From: Megaustenia siamemsis
Lineage: Eukaryota; Mollusca; Gastropoda; Stylommatophora; Ariophantidae
DNA: 64,000 bases
Direction: 5' to 3'
Assembly: GCA_032433765.1 (NCBI GenBank)
Contig: JAVIAB010000160.1
Span: 34,207,702-34,271,701, forward strand
The position numbers and the translations under genes are program-made. The notes beneath the pieces were generated by a model. It had not been told where the DNA came from, searched no databases, and was given only the letters and a program-made list of their open reading frames with translations. Below are positions 33,391 through 44,512 of the stretch, piece after piece (the stretch's first letter is position 1; each line of letters starts with the position of its first letter).

Positions 33391-33745
33391 ATTGTCTAAA
33401 AAAAAATCATTCTTTGTTCTTGTCAATTCTAAAATAAGTACATGAACTACACGCAAAATGTACAGTCAGAACTCAGAAAATAACTTGCATCTATTAAGTT
33501 AGTTATAAAAGGATTGACAGTGGAAGGCTGAATTTGCTTCGATATTAATTAATTAGCACATAATTTGACCAAAAATGCAAGCATGTATTGTCTGAATATT
33601 GTCAAACAAAAATGTAATTGTTTCATTATAAATAAATCTCTGCACATTGCAGTCAGCTTTGTGTTATATTTTTTTGATATTATTTATATTTATTTATAAT
33701 TTGACTGGTCCAATAAAAATTAATAAAGAGCATATTGTTACTCCT
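33391..33745. other. Unassigned AT-rich stretch
   Basis: Nothing was recognised. Confidence 0.4.
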
Positions 33746-33749
33746 GCGC

Positions 33750-33830
33750 CTCTGTGGCTGAGTGGTTAGTATATGCTCACTTTATGATCATAAGGGTCTG
33801 GTTCACTTCCCAGAAGTGGCAGATTTTTCT
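33750..33830 (+). repeat. SINE-2-type tRNA head
   Basis: GCGCCTCTGTGGCTGAGTGG and GGTCTGGTTCACTTCCCAGA mark A- and B-box regions. It is followed by a short T-rich run and then unrelated sequence. Confidence 0.65.
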
Positions 33831-34154
33831 TTTTTAGGACCTCCACGAATTAGAAAGCAAAAAAATTAACAAAATAATAAAAAAAAAGTACAAGCAAATC
33901 CCTGATATACCCTAGAATAGAGGAACATTACCGAGAGTAGCACTCATGTCAGCTTTACAGAAAAATAGAAGAATGTCCGAATTTGGTATTTAAAAAAAAA
34001 TTAGAAATGATCTTCTGTATCTGTGAGCATCATATTAATAATCAATAATGTATACAATAGCATAACGTCACTGTAACAGACCATTCACAGACGAGGGAAT
34101 CTGTACTCTTCCGTGCCGTTAATACTTTCAGTAACTCAGAGAACTAAGTAATTA

Positions 34155-34317
34155 AATTAAAGGTTCCCTTCACGCCTTGATAGGCGTATGGGGAATATGG
34201 TGTTAGTGACCATATTTTTCTATAACCACGGCACATTTTTGGGTGTTGTGGTCGGTATCACGCCAGGCCGCTTTTACTTCCCAGAAAAATCTCTGGTACC
34301 CATTTTTAAGGCTGGGC
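34155..34317 (-). repeat. SINE-2, 5'-truncated, joined to piggyBac
   Basis: The minus strand carries CCAGCCTTAAAAATGGGTACC to AAGGCGTGAAGGGAACCTTT. The tRNA head is missing, and the truncated end meets piggyBac sequence at about 34318. Confidence 0.75.
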
Positions 34318-34324
34318 AAAAAAA

Positions 34325-35400
34325 GGTATTCTTTCACTTGGAACTGCTCGAATGAATAGAGTACCTAAGTGTAACATAATATCAGATGGTGATTTGAAGT
34401 AGAAAGGAAGGGGCGCATTTGATGAGGCATCTGCAGTACACGACTCAGTTAGAATTTCTTGTGTTAGGTGGTTTGATAACCAACCTGTCAATTTTCTGTC
34501 AACATTTGTGGGCAGCCAACCAGTCGGCAAAGCAAGGAGGTGGTCAAAAGCACAGAAGCAGTTTCTAGAAATTGACTGTCCCAGTGTTGTTGCTGTTTAC
34601 AATAAACACATGGGAGGTGTTGATTTATTAAATTCCATTTTGGGACTTTATAGAATACAGCTACGGTTCAAGAAATGGTATTTTCGTTTGTTTACACATT
34701 TACTGGATGTGTCAATCATATCAGCATGGCTGCTATATAGGTTACTGGATGTGTCAATCATATCAGCATGGCTGCTATATAGGCGCGCGCAACTGCAGCT
34801 TCGTAGTCGTCCAAAAGATGTCATCAGCCTCAACGACTTCAAGCAGCAAGTTGCTGAATGTTTGTGCAAGTGTGGCAAATCTTCAATACCTCCTACAAGT
34901 TGCTGAATGTTTGTGCAAGTGTGGCAAATCTTCAATACCGCCTACAAGTTGCTGAATGTTTGTGCAAGTGTGGCAAATCTTCAATACCGCCTACAAGTTG
35001 CTGAATGTTTGTGCAAGTGTGGCAAATCTTCAATACCTCCTACAAGTTGCTGAATGTTTGTGCAAGTGTGGCAAATCTTCAATACCTCCTACAAGTTGCT
35101 GAATGTTTGTGCAAGTGTGGCAAATCTTCAATACCTCCTACTGTAAAAAAGCGAGGCCGCCCAAGTAGTGAAGTGGAATACCAACTTCATCTGAAGAGAA
35201 CTAAAGGTCCAACAGCCGCAGTTCCCCTTCAGGCCGTCAGAAAGGACGAAATAGGTCATTTTCCTGTTGTATCAGATACACGACAAAGGTGCAAAAGACC
35301 CAATTGTACAAGCAAATCCTTTATCCTGAGCATCAAATGTGCAGTGCATTTGTGCTTGAACAAAAATAACAGCTGCTTTGTTGAATTTCATGTTATGTAA
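34325..35400 (+). pseudogene. piggyBac transposase C-terminal part, broken
   Basis: The plus-strand frame begins KGILSLGTARMNRVPKC, the piggyBac 'GT-R-NR' region. It passes an in-frame TAG near 34397, then RWFDNQPVNFLSTFVG, then VAVYNKHMGGVDLLNSILGL with the conserved Asp of the DDE core (GGVD), and YRIQLRFKKWYFRLFTHLLD. A 42-bp (14-residue, in-frame) duplication of LLDVSIISAWLLYR occurs at 34709-34792. A 49-bp unit is then repeated six times (34847-35140) and shifts the frame. The end (KKRGRPSSEVE, TRQRCKRPNCTSKSF...CAVHLCL) is the cysteine-rich C-terminal domain. The N-terminal half is absent. No terminal repeats were found. It is inactive. Confidence 0.92.
34847..35140 (+). repeat. 49-bp minisatellite inside piggyBac, 6 units
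   Basis: The unit starts CAAGTTGCTGAATGTTTGTG and encodes QVAECLCKCGKSSIPP in the first copy. Copies start at 34847, 34896, 34945, 34994, 35043 and 35092 and are almost identical. Five extra units add 245 bp, not divisible by 3, so the reading frame is lost. Confidence 0.95.
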
Positions 35401-35589
35401 AAAATCCTTTTTTGTGTGTAAATTATTCATGGTGTGCGCAATGTGCCATATTTGGCACAAAGCTGCAAATGTATTACAAAATAAAATATTTTTAAAATAA
35501 ACACATATTTTGTGTACTGTAGGCCTATGTATTTTAATGTAAGAAAATTAGAAAAAAAATTTGGGGGGCAAATTTAAAATAATTCATGC

Positions 35590-35700
35590 AACAGAGGGTT
35601 AACTTAAGAAAAACACACTTTGGGGGTTTAGCCCGACTGATGTTTCCCCCCCCCCCCCCCCCACGTGTTTGATCGCTAAGGTCTCACAAGCGATCTTTTA
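35590..35700 (-). repeat. Interspersed repeat R1 with C run
   Basis: TTAACTTAAGAAAAACACAC...GGGGGTTTAGCCCGACTGATG is the inverse of 17289-17340. A C run is at 35646-35662, and CACGTGTTTGATCGCTAAGGTCTCAC corresponds to the same family's flank. Confidence 0.65.
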
Positions 35701-36477
35701 CGATCTAAATACTAAATATAAAACTTTAGCTGGTTACATTTAAAAAAAGTAAGTTTACGAAAATGTTTCATTTTTAAAAAAAGTCAGTTTACGGAAAATT
35801 AAATTTGTCCGTCTGAAAATGTTATGTAATAAGCATATCAGCATATCAGCATATCAGCATATCGTCGATTTATACTGAGGCAGTCGGACAATATTGGCTA
35901 ATGGCAGACAGCAGTTAACAGGTCAAATGTCACAGCTCAAGTGCATGGTGCTGTTATTATTTCGTCGCATTTATTACCGTTTTTGTTTGCCGATTTTCAA
36001 AGAGCATTTGGGGCTTCTATGACAGAAATTTGGACAACGCGAAAATCAAAATATGAAGAAAAGTGGCACTGTTTTTTTTTTCTTCTCATTGCAAGGAAAA
36101 ACATAATCTTAGTTTTTTTTTTTTAAATCTTAGCTTTGCAGTAGAATAATTAATACATTCCTTGTCTCCCTGGCACTTCTTTCTGTAGTAGTTGAGCGAA
36201 TGCTTTCTGTATTAGACATGTTGTAAGAAGGGAGAGACGATATGATGGAAGCTACAGTGAGGAGTCTTCTCATGACTAAAATTAATTTCTCACCAAACTA
36301 AGACTTTTTTGAAAAATTTGAAAAGAACAAGGAATTTCTTAGAAAACCAGTTTCTAGTAAAAAAAAAAAAATATGAAAATAAAACACAGCTTCCATTCTC
36401 CGTCCAGTTCAGTTGGTTTCTGTGTCAGCTCTGAAAATGTGTTTTTGGCCCCAGATTAAAAATATGATTATAAACAA
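35701..36477. other. Unassigned stretch
   Basis: It contains a CATATCAG short repeat at 35836-35864. No gene was recognised. Confidence 0.4.
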
Positions 36478-37130
36478 AAATAATACTCAAACCTACAAGT
36501 TGATATCAAAGTTGATGGAATAGGCCTGGAGACAGTTCATAGCTACAACTACCTTGGAAATACCATAAAAAGTGATGGAAAATGTACAACTGAAATAAAC
36601 AAAAGAATAGAGATGGCAAAAAGGAATTTTAATGCCATGAAAAAATATGCTGACGTCAAAGCAAATAACACTATTAACACCAAGGCTACAACTACACATA
36701 TCAGAATGTTATATCTTCTCAACATCCCTGACTGATACAAAAACATGGACATTAGACAAGAAAACAGAACAGAAAATTGAAGCCGTTGAAATGTGGATTT
36801 ATAGAAGAATTGGAAGAATTGGATGGAAAGAAAAGAAAACAAACGATGGAGTCTTAATCAACTAAAAATGAAAAGATAACTACTAAACACAATTCAAACA
36901 AGATAAATAAGATTATTGTGGCATGTTAAATGTCACAGCAGCCTACTAAAATTAATCTTGGAAGGTAAAATACAAAGTAAAAGAGGCAGACCAAGATTAA
37001 CACGGACCAGTAATATCAAAAGATGGACAAGTCAGTCTATGACAAACTGCACTATCAAAGTAAGAGTGAAATGGCGCTCCATGGTATCCAACCCTCTCTA
37101 AAGAGATTGCACTCAAATGATGATAATGAC
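36478..37130 (+). pseudogene. LINE family D reverse-transcriptase end
   Basis: Frame pieces: QTYKLISKLME..., YNYLGNTIKSDGKCTTEINK, TKTWTLDKKTEQKIEAVEMW, then YRRIGRIGWKEKKTNDGVL and KRGRPRLTRTSNIKRWTSQS. The order is that of a LINE C-terminal region. The 3' end GCACTCAAATGATGATAATG carries an ATG-type tail. Frameshifts are present. Confidence 0.85.
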
Positions 37131-37765
37131 ATACATATGTATAAGCTTTTAGTTGTACCAAACATATACTTACTTAAATAATGTTTGCATTTTATACCAA
37201 AAATATAGTTCAATTTCTGACTTCTCACTGTATTAAAAAAAAAAAATAATTTTACCTCCGGACAAGCACTCCACTAATTAACTAATAATTATGTTTGAAA
37301 GATAGTTAGTTCAAAGAATTGAACTTTAAACATACATTTTATATATTTTTTGTAAAAAAAGATTTATTATTACGAAAAATTGATTTCCTGTAATGACTTA
37401 GATATCGCTAACCTTTACGCCCCCTCAAATCCGTCTAATTAGCTGACGGACATCTTACAACGCTCATTAAATCCCCTCGAGTACCTAATTATCGACCAAG
37501 ATCCTTTAATTAAATGCTTTTGATTGGTTTAAAATTGCGGTTCTCAAGTTGGGGAACAAGGCCTCTAAGATTGATGGGATATATCATGGAAACTGAAACG
37601 TTTTTTTAAAAGATGATTTAGGATGGGGAAGGTGGAGAGCTTGAAAACAAGAGTGCGCTGTGCGCATGTGGAATCTCAATATTTCTCATTCTCTTCTTAC
37701 TGGCCTGGCGTTTTCTACTGAGAGTAAATACCGTCTCATTCTCGCTGTTATTACCTACAACTATG
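37131..37765. other. Unassigned AT-rich stretch
   Basis: Nothing was recognised. Confidence 0.4.
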
Positions 37766-38018
37766 GGGTGTCCGGTTAGCACAATCGATAGGCGGTTGGC
37801 TTACCACGGCAACAGCCGGGGTTCGTACCCTGGCGAGGACACCTGGGTTTTACTAATTCCCTAAAAATTAGTACCTCTGAAGTCGGAGTAAATCTGCCTG
37901 CATGGCGAGGGGTATCCTGTAATGGGATAAAACAGACTTTACACGCAAAATTCAGTCTCACAAAATTGAGTGGGTGGGACTTCGTCAGAGGTCAAAGCTG
38001 ACGAAAGCGAACGAACGA
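37766..38018 (+). repeat. SINE-A copy 2 with target duplication
   Basis: It differs from copy 1 (23637) at only a few positions (GTTAGCACAA versus GTTAGCGCAA in the A box; GGGTATCC versus GGGCATCC; CAGTCTC versus CAGTCCC). ACCTACAACTATG (37753-37765) and ACCTCCAACTACG (38019-38031) flank it as a target-site duplication with two mismatches. Confidence 0.93.
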
Positions 38019-38128
38019 ACCTCCAACTACGTTCACAGTTGAAAGAGCTGATAATCTTTCAATCTTACATTTAGTACTAATCCTTCATTATTGCAACATT
38101 CATTTTGTAACATTCATCTTCAAACATT

Positions 38129-38370
38129 CTCAGTGGTTAGTGAACTGGACTACAAAGGACAAGGAGTAGGGTTCGATCCCAACCGACGGCTTCCAGGTTC
38201 ACCCAGCCTTAAATGGGTAACGGATTTTTCTGGGAAAGTAAAGCGGCGCGGGCGTAATACCGACCACATTACCCTGAAAATCATGTGCCGAAGGTCTGTA
38301 AAATGTATGGTCACTAACACTATATTCCCTATACGTCACTTGGCGTGACGGGGGTACTTTAGGATTTTTT
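38129..38370 (+). repeat. SINE-1, truncated head
   Basis: It begins CTCAGTGGTTAGTGAACTGG, so the first 15 bp of the head are missing. The B box GGTTCGATCCC is at 38169-38179. The body is full length and ends GGGGTACTTTAGGA with a T run. Confidence 0.88.
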
Positions 38371-38489
38371 TTTTTTAGGATTTCTTGTAACATTCACCCT
38401 GTAAGACTCATTACACAATATTGTTTTTCACCACATTTCTTTATTATTACATTATATATTGTTGTATATACATTGTTGTGAACAACATG

Positions 38490-38652
38490 AAAAATAGAAG
38501 GCCGGAGAGATAGAGGTAGTCAAAGGAAAAATACTATGGCTGGTTTGACGTTGTAGCGCGGGGAGATGTCGGTGGAACTGTTACATAGAGCACAGGATCG
38601 ATGGTTATGGAGGAACATGGTACGCAACACATCTTGGTGTGGACCATAAGTA
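38490..38652 (+). mobile_element. LINE C-terminal fragment
   Basis: Translation pieces RRPERERGSQRKNTMAGLT and SVELLHRAQDRWLWRNMVRN match the 'AQDR..WR.mV' end of LINE proteins. Stops are present. Confidence 0.6.
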
Positions 38653-38714
38653 CTGTTGTATGTCATTGTTTTCATCATATGTTTTTAATTTGTACGTTTT
38701 AGTGCGTTCACGAA

Positions 38715-39625
38715 ATCATTTTAGTTATTTGTGGGTTATCTTCATTGAGTTATTTATGGGTTATCTTCATTGAGTTATTTGTAGGTTATCTTCAGTTAAT
38801 TATTTGTGGGTTATCTTCATTGAGCTATTTATTGGTTATCATCATTGAGTTATTTGTGGGTTATCGTCATTGAGTTATTTGTGGGTTATCATCATTGAGT
38901 TTTTAATGGGTTATCATAATTGAGTTATTTATGGGTTATTATTATTGAGTAATTTGTGGGTTATCATCATTGCATTATGTGTGAGTTATCTTTATTTAGC
39001 TATTTGTGGGTTATCATCATTGAGTTATTTGTGCGTTATCTTCATTGAGCTATTTGTGGGTTATCGTCATTGAGTTATTTGTGGGTTATCTTCATTGAGT
39101 TATTTGTGGGTTATCATCATTGAGTTATTTGTGCGTTATCAACATTAGGTTATCTGTGCGTTATCTTCATTTAGCTATTTGTGGGTTATCATCATTGCAT
39201 TATTTGTGGGTTATCATCATTGAGTTATTTGTGGGTTATCATCATTGAGTTATTTGTGGGTTATCATCATTGAGCTATTTGTGGGTTATCTTCATTGAGT
39301 TATTTGTGGGTTATCTTCATTTAGCTATTTGTGGGTTATCATCATTGAGTTATTTGTGGGTTATCATCATTGAGTTATTTGCGGGTTATCTTGATTTAAC
39401 TATTTGTAGGTTATCTTCATTTAGCTATTTGTGGGTTATCATCATTGAGTTATTTGTGGGTTATCATCATTGAGCTTTTTGTGGGTTATCTTCGTTGAGT
39501 TATTTGTGGGTTATCTTCATTTAGCTATGTGTGGGTTATCATCATTGAGTTATTTGTGCGTTATCATCATTGAGTTATTTGTGCGTTATCATCATTGAGT
39601 TATTTGTAGGTTATCATTATTGTAC
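38715..39625. repeat. 25-bp minisatellite, about 36 units
   Basis: The unit is GAGTTATTTGTGGGTTATCATCATT. It is more variable than the other arrays (TTCATT/ATCATT and AGCTATT/AGTTATT alternatives), with mixed-variant blocks. Confidence 0.95.
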
Positions 39626-39944
39626 TCTGAACATGTTCACAGGTGCTCAGATCCTCTCCTCAGCAAGTCCCGCATCATCCAGCCACTGACGACTCCAGTT
39701 CTGTGTTGGTTGATAAGTCCTCTTATGCACCCACTAAGGCTTTCGTTTCTAGCTGTATCCATCTTAAGTCCTAAGTCCTAATATAATTATTTATTTTGAT
39801 AATATTCAGCTGTGTTTACAATATATTAGTCTTTTAAATATAAAAGATAAATTATATTCTTGATTCTTACAATGTCGTTAGACGGCACAGAGGCTCGTAG
39901 AATAATCTGTCAGTTGTCTCTATTCTCATCGAGCTGTTCAATTA

Positions 39945-40078
39945 TAGATAGAGAGAGAAAATCTATGCCTGCCAACCTTGCTTCTTTTGTTAGAGATCTT
40001 TTCAGTGTTTCTTAAGGTCGTCCTCTTTTTTTTCTGATCTGATGTTTCCCATCTGAGAGCCTGCTTTGTTTATCTCTC
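39945..40078 (-). mobile_element. LINE family C-like 3' fragment
   Basis: The plus-strand text AGAGATCTTTTCAGTGTTTC and the following GTCGTCCTC mirror the RTL/GRPRE coding block. It joins directly to LINE family B at about 40079. Confidence 0.55.
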
Positions 40079-41165
40079 TTTCGTTCACCTGAAGTATTGT
40101 CTATATCTGCAATGTCGTTTCCTGAATCCATTGTACTGTCTTTTGTAATTCTGCAGTGGCACATATAGTTTTGTCTGTAGTGTTGTATATCGGGGCCAAT
40201 GGATTTTTTCCCCCAGTCTACTATATTCAGTATAGTCTTGAAATATATGTTCTGCAGTCTGGGGTGCCTGTCCACATGTACATGTAGTTGAGGAGCCGAT
40301 CTTGAATTTTGTATACATATGACTCCACAGTCGATTGTGCCCTTTTCTGAGGTGTATAATGATAACTTGTTCACATCTATTCATATTATGAAAGGCATCC
40401 TGATTTGGGGCTTGTGGTCTTCTGATTGATTATCTGTTTCTTCTGATGGTATGTAACTAAAGCATCTGGGTTTGTGCCTGTTGCTCCTTCCTTTGCTAGC
40501 TGATCTGCTCTCTTATTTCCTGGTATTTTACAATGAGATGGGATCCACTGCAATGCGACCCTATGGTGCATACAGAGTTCAGTCAATAAAGTCTGCTGAT
40601 GTGGCAATTTTCTGGGTTGTAGTGCCCGGAGTACTGATCTTGCATCTGTCAAGAACACTACAGGCTATGGGCTAAGATTACTGTTCAGCAGTTTTTCTAT
40701 TGCCAACTTTATTGCTTGGATTTTTGCATCGTAATTGTGACAATATTTCACAATATTTCCCTGTTGCCATTTTATTCATATCCCGAGTGTTATTTGGGTA
40801 TTCTATGTATGCTCCTGCTCCTGTATTCTTTACTGAATTCTGTGCTGACCCATATGTGTACACACGGATCCATAAATCTTGTGGGTATTCTTCATCCAAG
40901 AAACTGAGAGTGATTATTTTACGCTATATAATATTCTGTTCCTCCTTGTCAAGTATTCCTTTCACTTCTGTCCATATTTTTTTTTTTTTTTTTTTGGCAT
41001 TGCCAATCCGGACTCCTCTGTCCAGGGGTCTGTTCTAGTATGGACAGTAAGGGGCTGACAACTCTTGGTATGTCTGGCCTGCTTAGTAATTCTCTGGTAG
41101 TTTCTTCTAAATACTCAACATGTGCCCCTCTTTTCTTAACAGTAGAATAGATAAATGGTTGTATA
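40079..41165 (-). pseudogene. LINE family B, RNase H domain and C-terminal end
   Basis: The minus strand reads, from 41165: YLEETTRELLSRPDIPRVV, then the RNase H start IRVYTYGSAQNSVKNTGAGA, FLTDARSVLRALQPRKLPHQ, QWIPSHCKIPGNKRADQLAK, and the end RCEQVIIIHLRKGHNRLWSH with CTCGQAPQTAEHIFQDY. The first catalytic Asp of RNase H (YTDGS in active enzymes) is Tyr here (about 40853). Frameshifts separate the blocks. It is related to family A but clearly distinct. It is inactive. Confidence 0.88.
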
Positions 41166-41212
41166 GTCATTTTTCATATTTCATCATTATTTCAGCAATT
41201 GTAATTCATTCC

Positions 41213-41216
<4 letters not shown>

Positions 41217-41260
<44 letters not shown>

Positions 41261-41880
41261 GATCAAGACTCAATCAGAGATTCCATACTCTCTCATGAAG
41301 TCAGCTGTCTTTTTAAACGAATCGATTGCCCCATATAGTTTTTCTTCCATGGAGGTGGGCGTGGGCCACATTGCTCTTCTCAGGTCTGTGTACTGGGGGC
41401 AATCCTGTAGAACATGTTTTGTAGTCATATTGTCCAGTGTACAGTGGCATAAGCTGGTTGTACCTATTTTGAATTTGGTGAACATGGGATTCCTCATTCT
41501 ATTGTGGCCAGTGCGTAGGCGAAGTATGATGACTTGATCCCTCCTTGATAGTTGGTGGTATCCGTCACTCTCGTTATGCTTTGGGTGTTCTCGTTTCCAT
41601 TTTTCATGGAACTGTCCCTTGAGGATGGATTTGGCTTCATCATAACTGAGCGGATGGTTCTCTTGTGGTAATCTCCCTCCCTCTTTAGCTAATTTTTCTG
41701 CGCGTTCGTTCCCATGTATATTACAGTGTGATGGTATCCACTGAATGACTACTCTCTGGAAGTTATTGCATAGTTGGTCCAGGGTTGTTCTCAAGTCATC
41801 TAGTTCATTGTTCTTGGGGGCTTTTTAGAGCTGATAATACTGACAGTGCATCAGTCAGAATCACCAATTTATTGTGCATG
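41217..41880 (-). pseudogene. LINE family A, RNase H and C-terminal end, (AG)n tail
   Basis: The frame from 41794 to 41270 is open for 174 codons: VVIQWIPSHCNIHGNERAEK, LSRRDQVIILRLRTGHNRMR, CHCTLDNMTTKHVLQDCPQY and on to the stop. Upstream, the RNase H segment LTDALSVLSALKS lies in another frame, because the C run at 41816-41820 has one base too many, as in the copy at 1-655. The tail is an (AG)n run (complement of 41215-41258). Confidence 0.9.
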
Positions 41881-42254
41881 TTTTTTTTGTGTGTTATTCC
41901 ATTTAAGTAACGTAAAGTATCTTTGTCTTCAAATGCGTTGCGTTTTTCTCTGTCGAATTTGTCGTTTTCCTGCTTGCACGCGCGGAAGTGAGGATATTAT
42001 TTTATATAGAGCATTTAAATTGCACAAAATAATCTGGTCTTTAACATAAAGCCCATACCACTAACCTGAAACAGATAGGTGTACAAACTAATGTGGCATC
42101 GCAAATCTAAAATACATTATTGAGGCGTTAGGATGAAGACAAGCATGATTGAGCTGAAATGTGAAGATGCCAATGATTGTTGAATAATCTTTCACATCAG
42201 TCGTTGACAAAACTTGTCATTGGCCCTCAAGTGTGCATCACAAATGTCAATTCT
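41881..42254. other. Unassigned stretch between LINEs
   Basis: Nothing was recognised. Confidence 0.35.
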
Positions 42255-43045
42255 CGTCATCATCATTGAGTGCCGTCTCCGCATCGAAGGTTGGCTACCA
42301 TGGAGCGCCATTCCACTCTGACCTTTTGCTTTGATGGTGCAGATTGTCATAGGTTGACTTGTTCATCTTTTGATGTCACTCGTCTATGTTAGTCTTGGTC
42401 TGCCTCTGCCCCTTTTACCTTGTAATGTCCCTTCTAATATTACTTTTATTAGACTATTGTGTCTTTTAACATGGCCCAAAAATGTCATTTGTCTTGTTTG
42501 AATTGTGTTTAGTAGTTCTCTTTTCATTTTTAGTTGTTTTAAAACTTCATCGTTTGTTTTCTTTTCTTTACATCAAATTCTACCTATTCTTCTATATATC
42601 AACATTTCAATTTTCTGTTCCGTTTTCTTGTCAAATGTCCATGTTTCTGCACCATACAGGAATATTGAGAAGATGTAACATTTTGTTATTCTTAGTTTTA
42701 GCCCTGGTGTTATTTGTTTTGATGTTAGTATATTTTTCATGACATTAAAATTACTTTTTTCCATACCTATTCTTTTACTTATTTCATTTGTAAATTTTCT
42801 ATCATTGGTTATAGTATGCCCCAGGTAGTTGTAGTTCTGAACTGTCTCCGAGATGTATTCCTTCAACTTTGATATTTAATTGTAAGTCTTGAGAATTTTC
42901 TTTATTTATGATCATAGTTTTAGTCTTTTTGATATTCATATCTAGTCCATATTTTTTGCTTGTCATGTTTATTACATTAAGTAATATGTCAATTCTAATT
43001 ATGAATTTGCTTCCAGTTGTAGAGAGCTCACTAGAGTTTCCTCCC
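42255..43045 (-). pseudogene. LINE family D reverse-transcriptase end
   Basis: The minus strand reads MTSKKYGLDMNIKKTKTMII, VQNYNYLGHTITNDRKFTNE, FLYGAETWTFDKKTEQKIEM and on to GRGRPRLT-type sequence and GACGGCACTCAATGATGATG. It is the most complete family D copy here. A few frameshifts (about 42570, 42860) break it. Confidence 0.88.
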
Positions 43046-43340
43046 ATTAATTTAAATAGTGCTACCTGTACTTTTTATGAGTGTGTGTGTTTTTTTAGGG
43101 GGTGGTGTGGGGGGTCTTTATAACTAGGGAACTGTTTGGGTGAATCGATAATTTGTCGTACTTCAAGCCAGGAGAACAAGGGTTCCAATAACGGTAGGGT
43201 CAAATGATTTTTTTTTTTCTATCAGGGGTGAAATGAAATATCAGACCTTAACATCTCGTAACGACTACATTGGACAACCGGCCTTTATTCTCCTGTCCTA
43301 TAAGTCGCTCCGGCAGAAACTAGGTATTGGATATTACCGT
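43046..43340 (+). repeat. tRNA-like SINE, tentative
   Basis: GGGAACTGTTTGGGTGAATC and AAGGGTTCCAATAACGGTAG at 43130-43195 look like A- and B-box regions of a tRNA-derived head, followed by a T run. No second copy was found in the window. Confidence 0.35.
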
Positions 43341-43807
43341 AAAGATAGTTTTGTTGAATAACTAGAGAGAATTGACAGAGAAAATTTGATGCTATTTGTA
43401 TAAATCGTCCCTGAGGTGAAGCGTACGTGGTGATGATTTTACGAAAAGAACCAGTCCGTGGCGACAGAATGAATGAGATCCACTGGTTTCAAATGTAAGG
43501 AGCGTAATGGCAAAATAAATGGGAGCGAATCTTTGAAAATAGTGAAATATGGCAACTAATTGGCATTTCTTAAATTCTTTAAGGGTTAGAGACAGGATCT
43601 GAAAACTATCAGCGACTCATAGCTGGCTGTTGGTGAAACAGAAACGAGTAAAATTCTTTCAGTAATAGCCCTAGCTTGGAACTGTCGGTGAATGAGTCTT
43701 CATTGAAAAGGAAAGGCAAACACAGCAGCCTACCTAAGAATGCCGAGCTAAGTCGGTTGTTGTGGGCTGAAACAAACGCGTATCGGCGCTTGCTTTATTC
43801 CACGGCG
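43341..43807. other. Unassigned stretch
   Basis: Base composition is more balanced than average. An open frame at 43676-43900 runs into the LINE and has no recognised motif. Confidence 0.35.
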
Positions 43808-43818
43808 CAAAGGGAATT

Positions 43819-44426
43819 CTATCTATCTATTGACCTTTCGAGCCGTAACCGGCCCATAGGGCGTAGACCAAGATACACCTTCTCCTATATGAATTTTTGT
43901 TCTAGCAGTTTTCTTTTAAAGATATTTTATCAAATCTCGCCATCTGTCTCTGTTCTGTGCAAGCAGTTCTATCTCATTGAGGGAGCCGATTCCTGCTGCT
44001 CTTGCCTCTCTCATCAATGTTCTTCTCAGTGTCTCCCTGGGTCTTCCTCTTTTTCTTTTACCTGTTGTTTCCCATATGAGGGCTTGCTTTGCTATTCGAT
44101 TATTATCTCTTCTCATCACATGTCCAACGTATGACCATCGTCTTTTCTTTATTACTGAAGATATTAGTGGTTGATTGGCGATTTCTCTAATTTCCTCGTT
44201 TGTTTTGTATTCGTTCCATTCTATACCAAGTATTTTCCTTAGACATTTATTTTCGAATGCGTTCAACTTTGTTTCTATATCTCTTGTTGTTTTCCAGCTT
44301 TCACACGCATACGTAAGGGTTGATAGTACATTTGATTTGAATAGCCTAAGTTTTGTGTTTGTGCTAATGAGTTTTGATTTCCACAACTTTTCAAGGCTTC
44401 TGAAAGACATTGCTGCTTTAGCCAGT
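43819..44426 (-). mobile_element. LINE family C, 5'-truncated, 11-bp target duplication
   Basis: The frame of 164 codons from 44410 to 43916 is intact: SFRSLEKLWKSKLISTNTKL, LTYACESWKTTRDIETKLNA, RRWSYVGHVMRRDNNRIAKQ, KRKRGRPRETLRRTLMREAR and NRDRWRDLIKYL. The 3' end is TAGATAGATAG. CAAAGGGAATT at 43808-43818 and 44427-44437 is a perfect target-site duplication. It lies 86 bp 3' of the GPCR stop codon, in the same orientation as that gene. Confidence 0.95.
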
Positions 44427-44512
44427 CAAAGGGAATTACGCCAGTTTAATTGTCATTTAAGAAAATGAGGAATAACTGCCGAACATATGCAGCATGAGTA
44501 GAAGGAATTATT

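Noticed and set aside
43676..44134. A 152-codon plus-strand gene
   Set aside because: Most of it is antisense to LINE family C and it crosses the target-site duplication.
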